From Apostichopus japonicus (taxonomy: Eukaryota; Echinodermata; Holothuroidea; Aspidochirotida; Stichopodidae): a stretch of 64,000 bases of DNA. The stretch lies in the NCBI RefSeq assembly GCF_037975245.1, contig NC_092569.1, positions 2,989,001 through 3,053,000 on the forward strand, read 5' to 3'. The notes beneath the pieces were generated by a model. It saw only the letters and a list, made by a program, of their open reading frames with translations. It searched no databases and was not told the origin of the DNA. Shown here in pieces: positions 46,543 to 60,104 of this stretch; the stretch's first letter is position 1, and every line of letters begins with the position of its first letter. The position numbers and the translations under genes are program-made.

Positions 46543-46804
46543 CTAAATTCGACGGTTGGGCGAATTCCCCATTGATTTGCACACTAAAATAAAACATTAA
46601 TTCCTCATATATACTCCCTAACCTCTGACCCTAAAACTAATCAAACCCTAGTTTTAGACAGTGGAGAACAAGAGAAGACTATTTGCGACAGTATAATTAT
46701 GCCTAGAAATGGTAGTAAAAACGTTAAGGCGAAACAACTTTTTTTGCCTTAGCTTCAAATTTCCACTCTCCTATTGTTCAATTTCGCCCTAGCGCCAAAT
46801 TTAG
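46543..46804. mobile_element. Second MITE-like inverted-repeat element
   Basis: The left arm CTAAATTCGACGGTTGGGCG matches the right arm in reverse complement, CTAAATTTGGCGCTAGGGCG, over about 25 bp. The arms enclose 210 bp without an ORF and sit in TATATA-rich flanks. The class is not assigned. Confidence 0.6.
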
Positions 46805-47427
46805 TAAAATATATATATATATACTGTAATATCCTAAGAAAATGTGTGAAACTTTATAATAAAATATAGCTAATCTAAATTAATTTTGTGACAGAGAAGC
46901 TTAGTGGAGTGTAATATTTATGAGAACTGCTTGGTTTGTCGTGTTATTATTAAATGTAATCGCTGACCACTGTGGTGTGTTATAATCCAATTCGTTCCAA
47001 GCTCTGGCTGATGTCATTAAAAAAAAAAATGGAATTCACACCGTGAGCAACCTCTCAATGGATACAATTCTTCAGAAGCCAAATTGTTCTGATTTCTGAA
47101 GTTGAGCTCTAATAATGCAACATCAACACAACATGTTTGTAAGATCTTGACATGGAAACTGTTTCAAATGAGGTGTCTGGTAGGTTTTTATTACCCTTGG
47201 GATACCCGAAACTTCATACTGCGTATAGTTGCGTCTCCAGAAGTATCAGTATATAGTTGAATCATTTATACACGGAATGCCGTAGCTAATATTTCAGCTT
47301 GTTGTAATTGTATTCCTGTAGGGATCCTTCAATTTAAATATTTTACATTATCGGTCCCGAATATTTTGAGATTTTCTCTATAATCTAATCGATTGAGCCT
47401 TCTTCTTTTTTTTTGTCTTCAATGCAG

Positions 47428-47534
47428 AAACGATTAGAGAAGATCTGGAAGATGGCTGTCAAATGACCAAGTTTTCTATGACTGTATGTCTACAACTAGG
47501 CACGTGATCAAGATTACAGCAAGTCATCATAGAG
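47428..47534 (+). other. Candidate non-coding (5' UTR) exon of an unseen plus-strand gene
   Basis: A long pyrimidine tract ending TTTTTTTTGTCTTCAATGCAG is a strong 3' splice site, and CATAGAG|GTGAGG 107 bases on is a good 5' splice site. All three frames between contain stops, so it would be untranslated or contain a short upstream ORF. No partner exon was identified. Confidence 0.25.
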
Positions 47535-49319
47535 GTGAGGCTTTTACTCATGATGCTCCCCCCATACTCCCTAGGGAAGGGGATGTCAGTTAATTTTTCG
47601 GGGGGGGGTGGTCAGATCAGACAGAGAAACATTGCTTTAAATGAAGGGCCAGAGAACTGTAGAGAGCCAATTTGAACTATAGCTAGATTGAGTTACAGGG
47701 ATGCATGGTAGGGTGCTCAAGCCTAAGTAGTCATTAAGGGCGTGCATACCTGAATACAAGACTGTTCATGGATGAATTTGTTTTTTTTGGGCTGTGCCCA
47801 AATCTGGGCCAGATTTATGGGTGACCTGTTGAGAAACCCTGCCCCATAGGTACTGTAGTTCATTCCTTGGTCTGTCACTTGGATTGAAGAAGTTGCTGAG
47901 AAGTTACTGTATTGGTACAGTAAATGTTTGTCCCATAATGGTTAATATAAAATTAGCAGCTCTAGGGGATAGGTAGTTAAGGGGGGGGGAGGGGAGGAGA
48001 GTATTGAGGGGACATTTTCATATTCAAATCTGTTTTGGAAATCAAATGTAGGTACAAATTTCGGATATTGTGTTCATGTTCATGAAATGCAAGTTCTTTC
48101 ATACGTTCTCCCTTCTCTGGTATTTTCCACAAAATCCTTGATATATACAGTATCCCCCCTTAGATGATGTTGGCCTCCAGCTCCTACTGTATGCCATCCA
48201 ATTATGTCTGCCCTTTAAGTGCTTCACACTCACATAACAGCATGGACATGTTTGAATTAACATGCTAGTCTTGTCATGTATATACTATGGTGAGTGACTT
48301 TATTGACGTACCGTCCATTTTTATGCTAAAGATTCACATTATTTCTACTATCATGTATTGCATTCAACTCAAGAGCTACAGACTTACAGTATTCAGTTCT
48401 TCTGAGCTCAGTACATTCCGTACACAGTAAATTCCATACCCACATTCTGTAATTGAACCAGATGGGAAAAGGTGTCCCAGCTACAGTACTGAACAATCCT
48501 TGCTTTCAATGCTGCATAAATAGTGATTTAAAAGTCTGTTGCTATGGCAACAACAAAAACAAATGAGGGTAGGAAGAGAAAGTCTCATGCATTTTCAACT
48601 ATGTATATAATGTTAAGAGTTCGGTTTATAGGGATGTGTCGCTTAGTTCAAGCAAAATATGAAGTGAGCAAGTTTGGAAGGGTGGAGTGATCGTTAAGTC
48701 AGATGTGTTCAAGAGAGTTAGAGAGCTGTATACTCATTCATGGCTGAGACACAGACGTTGTGATGAGGCAGATTGCTTCCTTTATAATCAGAGAAGTACT
48801 TGAAGGTTATCCTTAGGTGGAATTAAAACTCAGGTGGACGCGATGAGAAGAGCACACTTCCTTATAACAGTTCTGTATCTAGGCCTATACTGTAGATTTC
48901 TCAGACTGGGAAATTGAAGAACAATTTAATTTAATAACGAGTACAGCATATATACATGTGAAAAATAATATTTGTATTTCTTAGACGCAATGTTTCTATC
49001 AGCTTTAAAAGTGATTATGTGCATTTCGAAAAAGGAAATAAATTTATGTTTGATGTTATGTTTTTCATTATTGTCATTGTATTATACAGGTGTTGTTCAT
49101 GGATGAAAATTGATGACTGAAAATGACTGTGATAGTTTTTATGTATTTCCTTTTTCGAAACGCAAGGAAACACTTCAAACGGAAAGAGATCAATAATTGA
49201 AACACATTATTTGCTGATTTTGTTTTGATTCAAGAATTGGGTCAGGGACTGTAAAGTTATAGAGTGCATTCACTCAGCTATAATAATATTGTAATCACAG
49301 GTTAATTATATACTCAGTG

Positions 49320-49850
49320 CCAGCACAGGCTCTTCTATCATTAATTAAAGGTAATGTTGTATGCCATGTAGGAGAAGGGGGGCAGGAGCAAATTTTTTTT
49401 TATAATATAGCTAGTAATTTCAACATAGAAAATGCTTAGATGCAATTAACTGACAAGGCCTGGGAAGTGTCATTTCCAATGATCTCGGTGGAATTTTTGG
49501 CAAAAATTTTCTTGTACGCTTCACACCAACTCATGGTGGCGCTGTGCTTAGATAGTTTGCCTACAGGCTTCGCCCCTCCCTTGGCATATTCCTCGCTATG
49601 CGCCTGGGGGGAGGGATAGAATTGATGTTATACAGTACATAATCAGTTATGGTGTACAGTGCTTTATCTTTTTGTACGCAACTGTGTGCACAGGCACTTC
49701 TATCATTAATAAGAGGTAATATACGGTAGTATGCCAAGTAGGAGGAAAAAGAAAAAAAAAAAAAAAAAAACATATTTGAGGTTTTACAGTACTACGTAAT
49801 CAGTTATGATGTACAGTGCTGTATTAATCCCTTTGTACGCAACTATGTGC
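49320..49850. repeat. Local duplications and a dispersed repeat copy
   Basis: CTTCTATCATTAATWARAGG and TATGCCAWGTAGGAG words recur at 49330 and 49695. AATCAGTTATGRTGTACAGT followed by TTTGTACGCAACT recurs at 49640 and 49795. 49455-49570 is related to 34238-34365. Confidence 0.6.
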
Positions 49851-50037
49851 ATATACTGTTTGTACAGAAGAATTGGTCTGATGTTATTATCAAGCTGCTA
49901 CGTAAAGTGGACAGATTATTATAGAAAATGTAACTTAGCAATTTTTTTTTTACACAGAATCTTGCCAGTTTGTATGTACTGTAAACCTCAACGTTAAATT
50001 ATTCCCTGAACTGGGAGAAATTTTCATCTTTCTTTTC

Positions 50038-50100
50038 TTTACCTGTCTCCAACCTACATGCACTTTATAGTCTACCTAAACTACTGGGCCACCGTCCCCC
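50038..50100. repeat. Dispersed TTACCTGTCTCC-type repeat, fragment
   Basis: CTTTACCTGTCTCCAACCTA belongs to the family described at 54018 and 56600-56890. Confidence 0.4.
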
Positions 50101-50819
50101 CCCCCCCATCCCACTTTCGGGACATCACCTCTTCCAGCTTCCAGACTTACCATTAAAAAAAAGAAAATTGTGATTTTCTGCGGACTTTTTGTCTGCACGG
50201 TAATGAAAGATGTATTGTTTAGATTAATCCTAGAGAGCTCTACAGTTTTAACTAAAATGTCTGTTGTAGATTACAATAAGTTCACTTCTGTACAACCCTT
50301 GTTATCTGATAACCCGGTCAACAATTTCCTGTGTGGAACAGTTTAAATGTAAGATAGGGTTGGTACAACAGATTTCATGGGGTTGTGGATCTGAGGTTAT
50401 ATGAGCACTTGAATTGTAATAAATTGATTTTGTTAGGAAATCATGGATGCGTTTATTAGAGGATGGACAAAAAATGATATTCCTTTATTTAAATGTATTG
50501 TACTTACTTTGCCGCAGTATTTTCAACACTCCAAAGGATGGTCTAAGCTAGGGGTAAATGGGTTTTTATAACTGATGAGAAAGATTACCATTGTCATGGA
50601 TATATATCACAATATTTGCATTATAAAAGACGGCTAAAAGAGCCACAAAAGTTTATTTCACAAGATTTCTGATTAATATTGTCAAAGTCACCAATGATGT
50701 TACATTTAAACTACATCTAAAAGAACTGAGCACTGTTAAACCAAACACAGCTTGGTCTGATCATGTCTACATAGTGGAATATAAGCATGGTTTTATGTGA
50801 AGTACTTTAAATAACTGCC

Positions 50820-51300
50820 GCACTTACCTGTCTTCACATAATAACTGCACTCTAGCAGTACCAAGTATGTATGTATGTATGTATGTATGTATGTATGTAT
50901 GTATGTATGTATGTATGTATGTATGTATGTATGTATGTATGTATGTATGTATGTATGTATGTATGTATGTATGTATGTATGTATGCAGTATGTATGTATG
51001 TATGTATGTATGTATGCGTGTATGTATGTATGTATGTATGTATGTATGTATGTATGTATGTATGTATGTATGTATGTATGTATGTATGTATATGTGATCT
51101 TGACGCAAGCAGGAACTCGCGAAAGAAGCCATGGAGGCTGGTAGACTCGCAAGCTGACCGAAGCCAATCTCGTCTAGCACGTCTGGAAACCTTTTAAGAA
51201 CCACCTTATCCTGGAATCCTACCCCCCCCCCAGTCTACACGTTACTTCTCATTCTACCATCCACAGTGTCAACATCCAGATATTAGCATAGTTGTTTTAT
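50820..51300. repeat. Dispersed TTACCTGTCTCC-type repeat interrupted by a microsatellite
   Basis: The left part (CACTTACCTGTCTTCACATA, then CACTCTAGCAG) and the right part (TTCTCATTCTACCATCCACA near 51245) match the two halves of the family copies at 56725-56890. The GTAT run lies between them. Confidence 0.55.
50865..51091. repeat. GTAT tetranucleotide microsatellite, about 225 bp
   Basis: Nearly pure GTAT repeats with two small interruptions (GCAGTATG at about 50985, GCGTG at about 51016). It produces Met-Tyr-Val-Cys and Ile-His-Thr-Tyr open frames on the two strands that are not genes. Confidence 0.98.
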
Positions 51301-53719
51301 TCTGCCTAGGTTTACCTTTCTGGAAAAATTTTTTTCAGATTCCATTTGATCATTCCATATGATCCATCCATTTTGGAACATTTGTGCAGAATATTAAAAA
51401 AATATATAAAAAAATCAATGGTATGCCAACCTGATTGAATGACCCATCCACTGTACTGTATCAACAGCACTGTATCAATTGCCTATCAAATTATGTAATG
51501 TAACAATTTAAAACCGTACCACCATTTAATTAACCCACTTTACGGTCATCACTAACTTTCTCATTCCTGTTTTTAGTTTCATCTACTATTTCGATGTGTA
51601 TTGATGAATAGATTGTATTTCCAATAGTTGGTTTCTTCATATTAAAGTGGTATATATATATGGTTGCTAAAATTGTGAGATAAAACAGTCTTCATACACA
51701 GTATTTCTGAATGGTTAGTGCATCTCAGAAACAGCTCATTTAGCTAATTTTGACCCCTCCAGTTAGTCGGTACTGTTTAAATATATCTTTTTTCTCTCAT
51801 GTTTTTGGAAAAATTAAAGTTTAAAGTTGCTGCTTGATTTTTGGAAAAGTTGTATTTTCATCATATATCATGATTATGTTTGCTTATAATTAGGCCAAAA
51901 TAGATATACTTTACAACCTAATATTTTGCTTAGTACTATTCCATAGACTGCAGTGTAGTACTTCGTCCTTCAATATAGTCAAATTTTGTTGATATAAACA
52001 CAAACCAGACAGATTTATATGTATTGACCTATTTCTCCTTTATGCACAAATCTGTAATGTTTAATTATGTAAGTCAGTCAACTCCTACAGTAGTGTGTAC
52101 AATCCACTTTGTCAAATCATTTTTCAAATTTGACTGCTTCATAATTTACAACATAGATTCCATTTTTCCCACGAGTATTAAACTCGGGCTCAAATGGTGG
52201 CGAAAACTCAACAATTAATTGATACGGACTATGAAATTCTATATTGACTTGTCATACAGATCAATATATGTTCTATCACTGTACAGTACGTTGTCGCCTC
52301 CCAAGGGTCATCAATTGTATAACAGGCTCCACATATATCTCTGGTAATATGGCCGTTCATGTTGTGAACAAAATCTACAGATTTCCAATTTCCAGTTAGA
52401 ATGTGAGGAGGTTGATGTGGCCCGGGGGGAGGGGGCGGGGGGTGGGAGAAAGGAGTTGGGCAAACCGGATAAGTGCATGGATGAAGAGTGACCACGCATC
52501 ATTAACAACCGATGTCATAGACCATCAGGTTTATTAAGGTAATTTTTTTTTTTTTTTTCCATTTGTTCCCATATTTGGGGCCAAATAATTTATGGTAATG
52601 GTCACAGCGGAGTGTGTTTTTCCATGATTGTTAATGTGCTTAGTGGGACTAGAAAGGCAAATTTAACACATCTGGACACTGCCGTGATAGGATGAGAACA
52701 GAGCTAAGGATACGGATTGAATGAATCTTGCAGTTTAATGCCAACTTATGGATCAGTGATGGAGAAAATTAGAACAGTTGCTACAGAATATTACCAGATG
52801 ACTGTAGATATTACTGTACAGTAGTAGAGCTAAGAGTGCTCTGGTTATTAGGAGACAGGTAACCTTTCTGCTCAGGAATATCCAAACCAAGTTTAATATT
52901 AATAAGTCTTGATAATTGAAATAAAAAAAAACATGAAAACTAAACGATAAACAATTTAAACGAATGGGATATGAGGGTAAATAATGTCCCTGTTATGTTG
53001 TGGTGTTTTTTCCAACCTTTTGGTAAAATGAATGTGTGAGTACAATAAGTGTTTTGGTTTGTGTGTGTTGGTGTTAAGTACTGTAGACCAACTTGAAGAC
53101 ATTTTGCAATCGATTGCAATTGAATCATTCGATGCATAGTTTAATAAAGTACCACTGGGGAGCTTCTTTCATCTGGTTTTGTTTTTATATAGAGAAAAAA
53201 ATGTAAAGTTTAAGGCAAAATAGGTAAAGAATTTTAACACTCTGTGGGTGGAATACCAAGCTCTTGAACTTACGAACGAAAATATCTTCCTTAAATGTAA
53301 AGAAAGAGAACTGCTGCTGTGTATTGTGGTCGTCTGAATTTAATCATGGCTTTATCCTGCAAATTTTGCTGGCATAATGTACATATAGAGTAGAATTACA
53401 AAAAAAATTGAAAAACAATTGAATAATTAATAAGTTTTCTCTGAACATCAAAAATGACTTAGTAAGGACTTCCAGTGATTCATCATTTTCAAGACAAAAT
53501 GATGCAAAGAGTCATAAATATGGAGTCACGCTGTCTGTTTCTATGATGGCTGTCAGAAAATTATTCAAGAAAGATGGCTATATATAGACTTGTTATCTTT
53601 ACAGTATATCATCAGACCATGGATGGGGGGAGGGGGGGAGATGAAACGATGAAAACAGATTGTAAAATTTGAGATAAACTGAAGCAGAGAATTTCAGCAT
53701 GTTTCAAAGTAAATAATAT

Positions 53720-53960
53720 AATTAGTAAATATATAAAATATATATAATATATAAAATATAGTAAATATTATAATATTTTTAATAATATTAATATATATAA
53801 ATATAGTATATATATATATAGTATATATATATAGTAATAGTAAATATATATATATATATATAAATAATATAATTAGTAAATAAATAAAATTTAAAGTTTA
53901 TAATAATAGTTAAGTAAACAGTATAGTAATAGGAAAGTAAATAATATAATTAAATAATAT
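53720..53960. repeat. AT-rich simple repeat (ATATATA/AATATAG)
   Basis: Low-complexity TATATAAATATAG-type sequence of about 240 bp. Confidence 0.9.
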
Positions 53961-54017
53961 AGCACGGTAATACTATTTCTTTAATTAGGTCAGTTATATT
54001 TAAAGCACTTGGTTCTC

Positions 54018-54165
54018 ACTTACCTGTCTCCCCGCACTGTTTTAGCACTCTCGCTAAAGAGTGAATTGGTAACATTTTTATGACTGTGCACCCTCTATGA
54101 CCCGTTTCTTGAACTTTCTTCCAGTCCCTCCTACACTAATTCTCATTACCACCTACCCAAGATGA
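54018..54165. repeat. Dispersed TTACCTGTCTCC-type repeat copy
   Basis: CACTTACCTGTCTCCCCGCA, TAGCACTCT, GTGAATTGGTAAC and CTGTGCACCCTCTATGA are in the same order as in the copies at 56600 and 56728. Confidence 0.65.
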
Positions 54166-56037
54166 CTAGACGTGTAATAAAGATGCAAGCAAATCATCAA
54201 AATGATTAACAGAGCTATGTACCAGCAAAGATTATTGTCAAGTTTGGTTTAATGTTCAGACATATATGAAATCTCTTTAAAATATGTTTAAAATAAAGTA
54301 AGCACCCTCAGTGAATTTTTTTTTGCCTCATTTCCCCAATACCACCACCCCCCTCCCCCCCACTTCCTCCGAGGCCACAAAGTTGACATCCAGATTGAAA
54401 ATTTGACTTGACCTACAGTATCCTGTTTTAGGTTGGGACCCTGGCGTTGAGAATATAATCTGTACTGTAGGCCCGCCATTTAAAATAATTAAAAACCCAA
54501 TGCTTCTACTTACAGTAGTACTGGTTGAGCTAAGTACTGTCCTGTAGTCTGTAGTATTTACTGTGTATATAATGTAAGTTAGCAATACACATACAGTATA
54601 CAGTACACTAGGACATGCCTCACCATGCAGGTACAGTAGTTCACCGAAAGACTGCCTTCCAGTATCTAGTTAACCTGGCTCAGATGAAAATATCTGTAAA
54701 TGTACATGCTGTATGTGATAGCAAATTGAAAAATAGTAATGTTAAAAATCAAATAAAAAAAAAAGGACATGAATTTCTTATTTTTTTTCCTTACTTATTA
54801 TTTTTATTTATTTATATATTTTTTAAATTCACATTTTGTAATGTCACATTTGTATGCTGTAGCTTAGCTATAACCACAATTTTCATAGCATGAATCCGAT
54901 GTGTAACTTGCATTCTGAAACTTCCCAAGTTAATGTTATCAATATTTTATTTAGCATAGCATGAAGTTATTAGATTACTGTACAAAACACCAGAGCTACA
55001 GTAATGGCACCACGCAGGGTGATAAGATGCATTGTACATTGTGGGGTACAGTAGGTAGTACTGTATGGTATATAATGTATTGTACAGATGTTAACACTGG
55101 GAATGTATACTGGATGTCTTTAATGTGAGTCATCTAGTTAAACTGTACAAACAAATTGCCCTGAAGAAGACCTAACTAATGACCTCATTTCTCAAAGTGA
55201 AATTTTGTTTTGGTTCCCTGCATGGGCTTTAGATGTTTACCTTTAGAAGCTTTAGGATATGCATATATCTTCCCACAGAAATCAAAATTCCCTGTAAATT
55301 ATACCCAAAGTAAGCCAACATTTTATGATATCCCTTGGTGAGATGGTGACCTAACTGTGAGGTCAAGTTAGTGTTGTTGAGATGTGGCAAGAAATCCCCC
55401 AAGGGAGCCTGGATGACTAAACTTGACAAGTTGTAAACAGCTACTAGAAATACCTTATGCGATTAAGTTCCATCTGTCCTCATGAGAGACTAAATTAAAA
55501 CAACCCTGGTGTCAACGTTGTCAGCAATAGCTGTATAAATATTGTTTTGCCAGATGTACAGCATGTAAATTGTGTAAACTTTAGCTGCAAATCTCACAGG
55601 GGCAACAGTGGAGAAAAAAGAAAAAAAAAACACTTTTGTCTTCCCAGATCTCAGTAATTAGCTACTCTTTCTTCTTGTAATAAATGTCACCCTTGCACAC
55701 TGTCCAGTGGAGGGATGGGAGGAAGAAGGATGCCCCATTGTGACCTTTGACCTGTACTGCATATGAGTAAATTAATATGAATAGTGACCCTCATGGGTTT
55801 GGTTTGGCAACTTTGATTTCTTGGAAAATAAATTTTGCAAAGGAATAACAAGTTTATTTGACCAGTGCAAAGTTTGCAGGACTGGTTGAACTTGGGCTAT
55901 GTTCCAGATTGAATTGATATGTAAAGTAACTAGTAATGCTTAGCTAGTTTATGTGAGCTATACAGTCATATTTATGTGCATCTGTTTGTGTTGGATAAAC
56001 ATGCTATATTTTGAGCAGAATTTACTTTGTTTAAATG

Positions 56038-56085
56038 CTTACCTGTCTCCCCACAACCGTGCTCTATCATGCCTACAGTATAGAT
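56038..56085. repeat. Dispersed TTACCTGTCTCC-type repeat, fragment
   Basis: GCTTACCTGTCTCCCCACAA followed by a short remnant of the family. Confidence 0.5.
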
Positions 56086-56597
56086 TGTAAAGCAGAGTTT
56101 AATTGCCCACAGTTTTTTGCTGTCAAACTATGGAAGGTTTACAGAGTTGCTGCATTCAGTGGTCATGCAGGTTTGAAGTTAAGAAGTTAAGAAGTTTGAA
56201 GTTAAGAAGTCCCAAGTTTAACCTAAATGATTGATTTATAAAAATATCTCCAGGTAGCAAAGTCAAGCAATATAGTATACAGTTCTTATAAGTTGACAAT
56301 GTTCAGCTAAGTATATTGTTGTGGTAAGAGGAGTTCAACAAATGGTGTGCGATCTTTGTCATGAAGTTGAGACCTACTCTATAACACACATATATATATA
56401 TATGCATACATACAAAATTTTCTACTTGTGCATGGTATTAATAATATCTATCCTATTTATTTCTATATCCCCAAATGTGAAATAAACTAAATTTTGTTGT
56501 TTTCTGAGCGTTCCCCCTAAATTTTGTAGTAGATGCAATGTGACTGGTTATTAAACGCCAGTTAAGTTCTTTCATTTTATATACTTTTCTTTGCTCC

Positions 56598-56890
56598 TCA
56601 CTCACCTGTCTCCTCACAGCCTCAGCACTCTAGAGTGAACTGGTAACCTTTGAACACTGCCCTCTATGGCCGGACACTCCGGCAAACTGGCAAAGCGAGT
56701 GAACAGAATTGCCTAATTACTTCGTTCCTGGCTTACCTGTCTCCCCACAACCTTAGCACCTCTTTCTACCGTGCCTAGAATGAACTGATAACCTTTCAAC
56801 ACTGTGCGCCCTCTATTACTGGCTCCTTCGGTCGATGCCCTCCCTTCTCATTCTACCATCCAAAGTGCCAGCATCGTGCGTTTTGTTGTT
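56598..56890. repeat. Two adjacent copies of the dispersed TTACCTGTCTCC-type repeat
   Basis: Copy 1 (56598-56690) and copy 2 (56728-56890) share ACCTGTCTCC, CCTCAGCACTC/CCTTAGCACCTC, GAACTGRTAACCTTT, ACACTG and GCCCTCTAT. The second adds TTCTCATTCTACCATCCA. Confidence 0.7.
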
Positions 56891-58546
56891 TTCCGGATTT
56901 CCTATGTACAGCGATTTTCGTACGGAATTACTACAATACATATACTGTATGTATACACTTTTAGAATTTTATAAACATTTCCTCTGCAAGGAAACGGACT
57001 TGATTACTATTCAAATGATAAGTGATAAATGCAAGATATGAAATGGAAATAATGGTTACGTTGTATAGATCTAAAAATTGTGCATACATTTTAATGTGTC
57101 TTAGGAGCTCAGGATGGCTTGAATTGACAACAGATTTTGCAAATTCCCCACATTGGCCCGCACATGTGTATAAAACTAGTGTAATGGTTCAAGCTACAGT
57201 AATACCCTTCTCATTTCTTTCCTTCAATCTTTGATTACATGTTAAGTCATGACATTGCCCTTCCCTCCCTCCTTCCTTCATCCTTTAGACTACAATACTC
57301 GAATGACCGTAGACTGTTTGTAATGGCTGATCAATATGATGTCACCCTTAAATGTTTGTATTAAATTTATTGATTATAAACATCTTTGATAATTTATACT
57401 GTAATGTTGAAGAACAAGACCATAAAGCCCTTCATCCCAACAAGATTTTCATCAGTTTTAAACTTCCCGTCCTTGTCAGTGACCTCGAAATATACATACA
57501 GTAAGATTAGACTTCAAAAGCTCTGGGTTTGCAAGATGTTTATTCTACCTAGATCATGGTGCTGATCAGCTGCAACATAATGGAAGTCTGTCCTTATACA
57601 TTGTTTATCTTTGCTCTAAATGATTAGGCTTGATTTATTTGCTTTATCGTAATGAACCGACAGAATCGTAAACAGGACTGAGGGTCTCGTTAAGGGTAAG
57701 CTCTCCTTTCATCGTTGCCCATCTAGTGCTCCACTTTTCGATATTAAGTTTCTGCACTTTTTTTAAATTCCCAAATGAGAGGCAGGTGAAAAAAAGGTCC
57801 TATGATTTTGTGGGAAAGGAGAGGGTGTAAGGGAAGGATTAGGGAAGGGGGTGAGAAGAGGGGGATAATAGAAAAGATGGTAATAATGGGAGTTACTATG
57901 GTGATGGATGTAGTCAAACTTCGCACTTTTAATCACACTTTATATATAGACAAATAAAGTGACAAACTGTATATGCTAGAAAATTGTTTTAAAAGTGTTT
58001 TATGCTTACACTTTCAAGTGTTTTGTGACTGTTTTATTTGGAGTGTTAATTACAGATTTGCATTAATCTTTGTGTTCCAAAGGTTTCAAGGTGACTTGAA
58101 CTAGAATGAGTACATAGTGTACAGTCCCTATATGTTTATTTTCACATGGCTTTATCTTATTTATATCTGCTGGCTTTCTCCATCTCCTTAAAAGTGAGTG
58201 CGATCCCGCCTCTGGACATTTCTACACTGGATGAAATTTTAACTAAACAATCATTGAAGAGAATGAATGTGAAGATGGCCTCTCGATACATTACCAGCCA
58301 TCTGTAGTGCACAGTTTACTAAGTGCTGCATCAGATTTAACGCACCGCAAAATGCTATAAAATATGGACAATTTGTTATGCAAATGCAAAGATGTTGTAT
58401 TATACAGTTAGCAGTTTTTCTACACAGGAACCAATAGCACCCTACGCTACAAGAGACAAAATTTACAGACTTCAGAACTGCCATGTGCACAAAATTTGAA
58501 CACTAAATAACATTCCCTGATATACTGTACAAATTACTTCTGAAAG

Positions 58547-58826
58547 CCCCCCCCCTGCCCCCTCTGTTATACCTGTAACCTCTATTGCAGGCCAAACTGT
58601 AAATGATGAAGTCTGTTGATGTTCATTTGTTTTGACATACATATGTATATTTCATCTGTTCACTCCATAACTGGAAGTAAAAGTCCCTCCCGCCCCCCCG
58701 CCCCCCCCCCTCTGTTATACCTGTAACCTCTATTGCAGGCTAAACTGTACATGTATGCAGTCTGTTGATGTACATTCGTTTTGACATGTATACATCCATT
58801 CACTCCATTCCTCAATATTTTCCAAT
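58547..58826. repeat. Tandem duplication of about 160 bp with poly-C
   Basis: CTCTGTTATACCTGTAACCT, CTATTGCAGG, AGTCTGTTGATG and GTTTTGACAT recur at 58561 and 58710, each after a poly-C run. Confidence 0.85.
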
Positions 58827-58899
58827 CCTCCTCATCGTCTCTGAACACAACCCATTGAGCATACACATGTAAATTAACTCACCAGGCAATCCCCTTCAT

Positions 58900-59110
58900 C
58901 GGCCGACAAACAGATCTGAGACACATCACCGGATTGCTATTTCGAGCATGCAGACGTCTTCGTAGTCGTCGAGGGCTTGCCTCTTCTCGTACGTCATCAT
59001 CCGAGAGACGCTCGCAACCTCTCACCGCAGTCGTGTGTCACATGCTCCTCTCCGTTGCTTCATCGTTGGGACAATTCCAGCTGATTGCAGCAGTGCAGTG
59101 CGACTCGGGG
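58900..59110. other. CpG-richer patch, possible exon or promoter
   Basis: This 200-bp patch is richer in CpG than anything within several kilobases. On the minus strand it ends in a good donor (GCCTG|GTGAGTTAA, border near 58883) and one frame is open for about 50 codons upstream of it without an ATG. On the plus strand an Arg/Ser-rich frame begins at a TTG. Neither is recognisable. Confidence 0.2.
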
Positions 59111-60104
59111 ATGACAGATCTTGCATGGGTAATATGGCAGCATCTAAATTTGGAGAGTGTTATTGAAACTGTTAGATGGGTGAGGCTACAGTGATGCTGC
59201 ATAAATATAGCTGGAGACACGTGAAAAGTGTGTGCAAGGCTTGGAGGAGAGAGTAGAGCATTCAGTGTGTATACAATCCACATTAGCTATGCATTTCAGT
59301 GTAGGCTTTTAGGGTAGAAAATAGACCAACAGAATTAGACAGTTCGCTGTAGGGGTCTGTGCAACAGGCTCGGCTCATTTTGCCAGAATTGGCAGAATTG
59401 ATGGATTTTTCTAACATGATTTTCAACACATGACAGTGATTTTTAAAAATATTCCCAGGGATTATCTTTTCCCCTGTTGTCAGGGTAGTGTTATCTCAAC
59501 AGTCTTGTGTGGATTTACTTGCATGAGGTAAGCATCGTATGATTCATATTTGCATCTAGTATTTAATGAAAATTCTCATTGTGTAAATAGCATCCAACTA
59601 TTAAACATTTAACAATGATTAACATTGAAATTAGACAACAAGTGTACATAGTTTAGTATGTACACCTGGTTCTAGCTTCCCTCTCTCTCTTTGGAACAGA
59701 GATAATACATATATTTGATGACATCCAAGTGGTTTTAAATTCTATGGATTGCTTATTTTGAACTTGGCTTTCTATGTGACTCTTAGGATGACCTCATGCA
59801 GTGTGTTTACAGGTGTATAGGCACAAATAGGCACAAAATGTGAAATGTATATCAGGCAGTCATGTATGTACAATACAGCTCTGTATCTTTGTGTCTGTCT
59901 ACAGTATCTGTTTTTTAACAAGCTTTAAAAAACTGGGAACTGTTGGTTAAATATGAAGTGTTTCACCTATATATTCAGTTCTGCGTGATACTCTAGTTTC
60001 GTTTTTGACTGGTTCTAAAGCAAATCGATTGGTTGTAGTAACTGGATTCAAAACATGGCTAAATAGGGATTGCCTTCTACTGTGGATAGCTCAGTTTTGT
60101 ACGT

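Noticed and set aside
50793-51204. Proteins of repeated IHTY or MYVC
   Set aside because: These are translations of the GTAT microsatellite.
58934-59194. 86-codon Arg/Ser-rich plus-strand gene
   Set aside because: It starts at TTG and has no family match. The CpG-rich patch was listed only as a possible exon or promoter.
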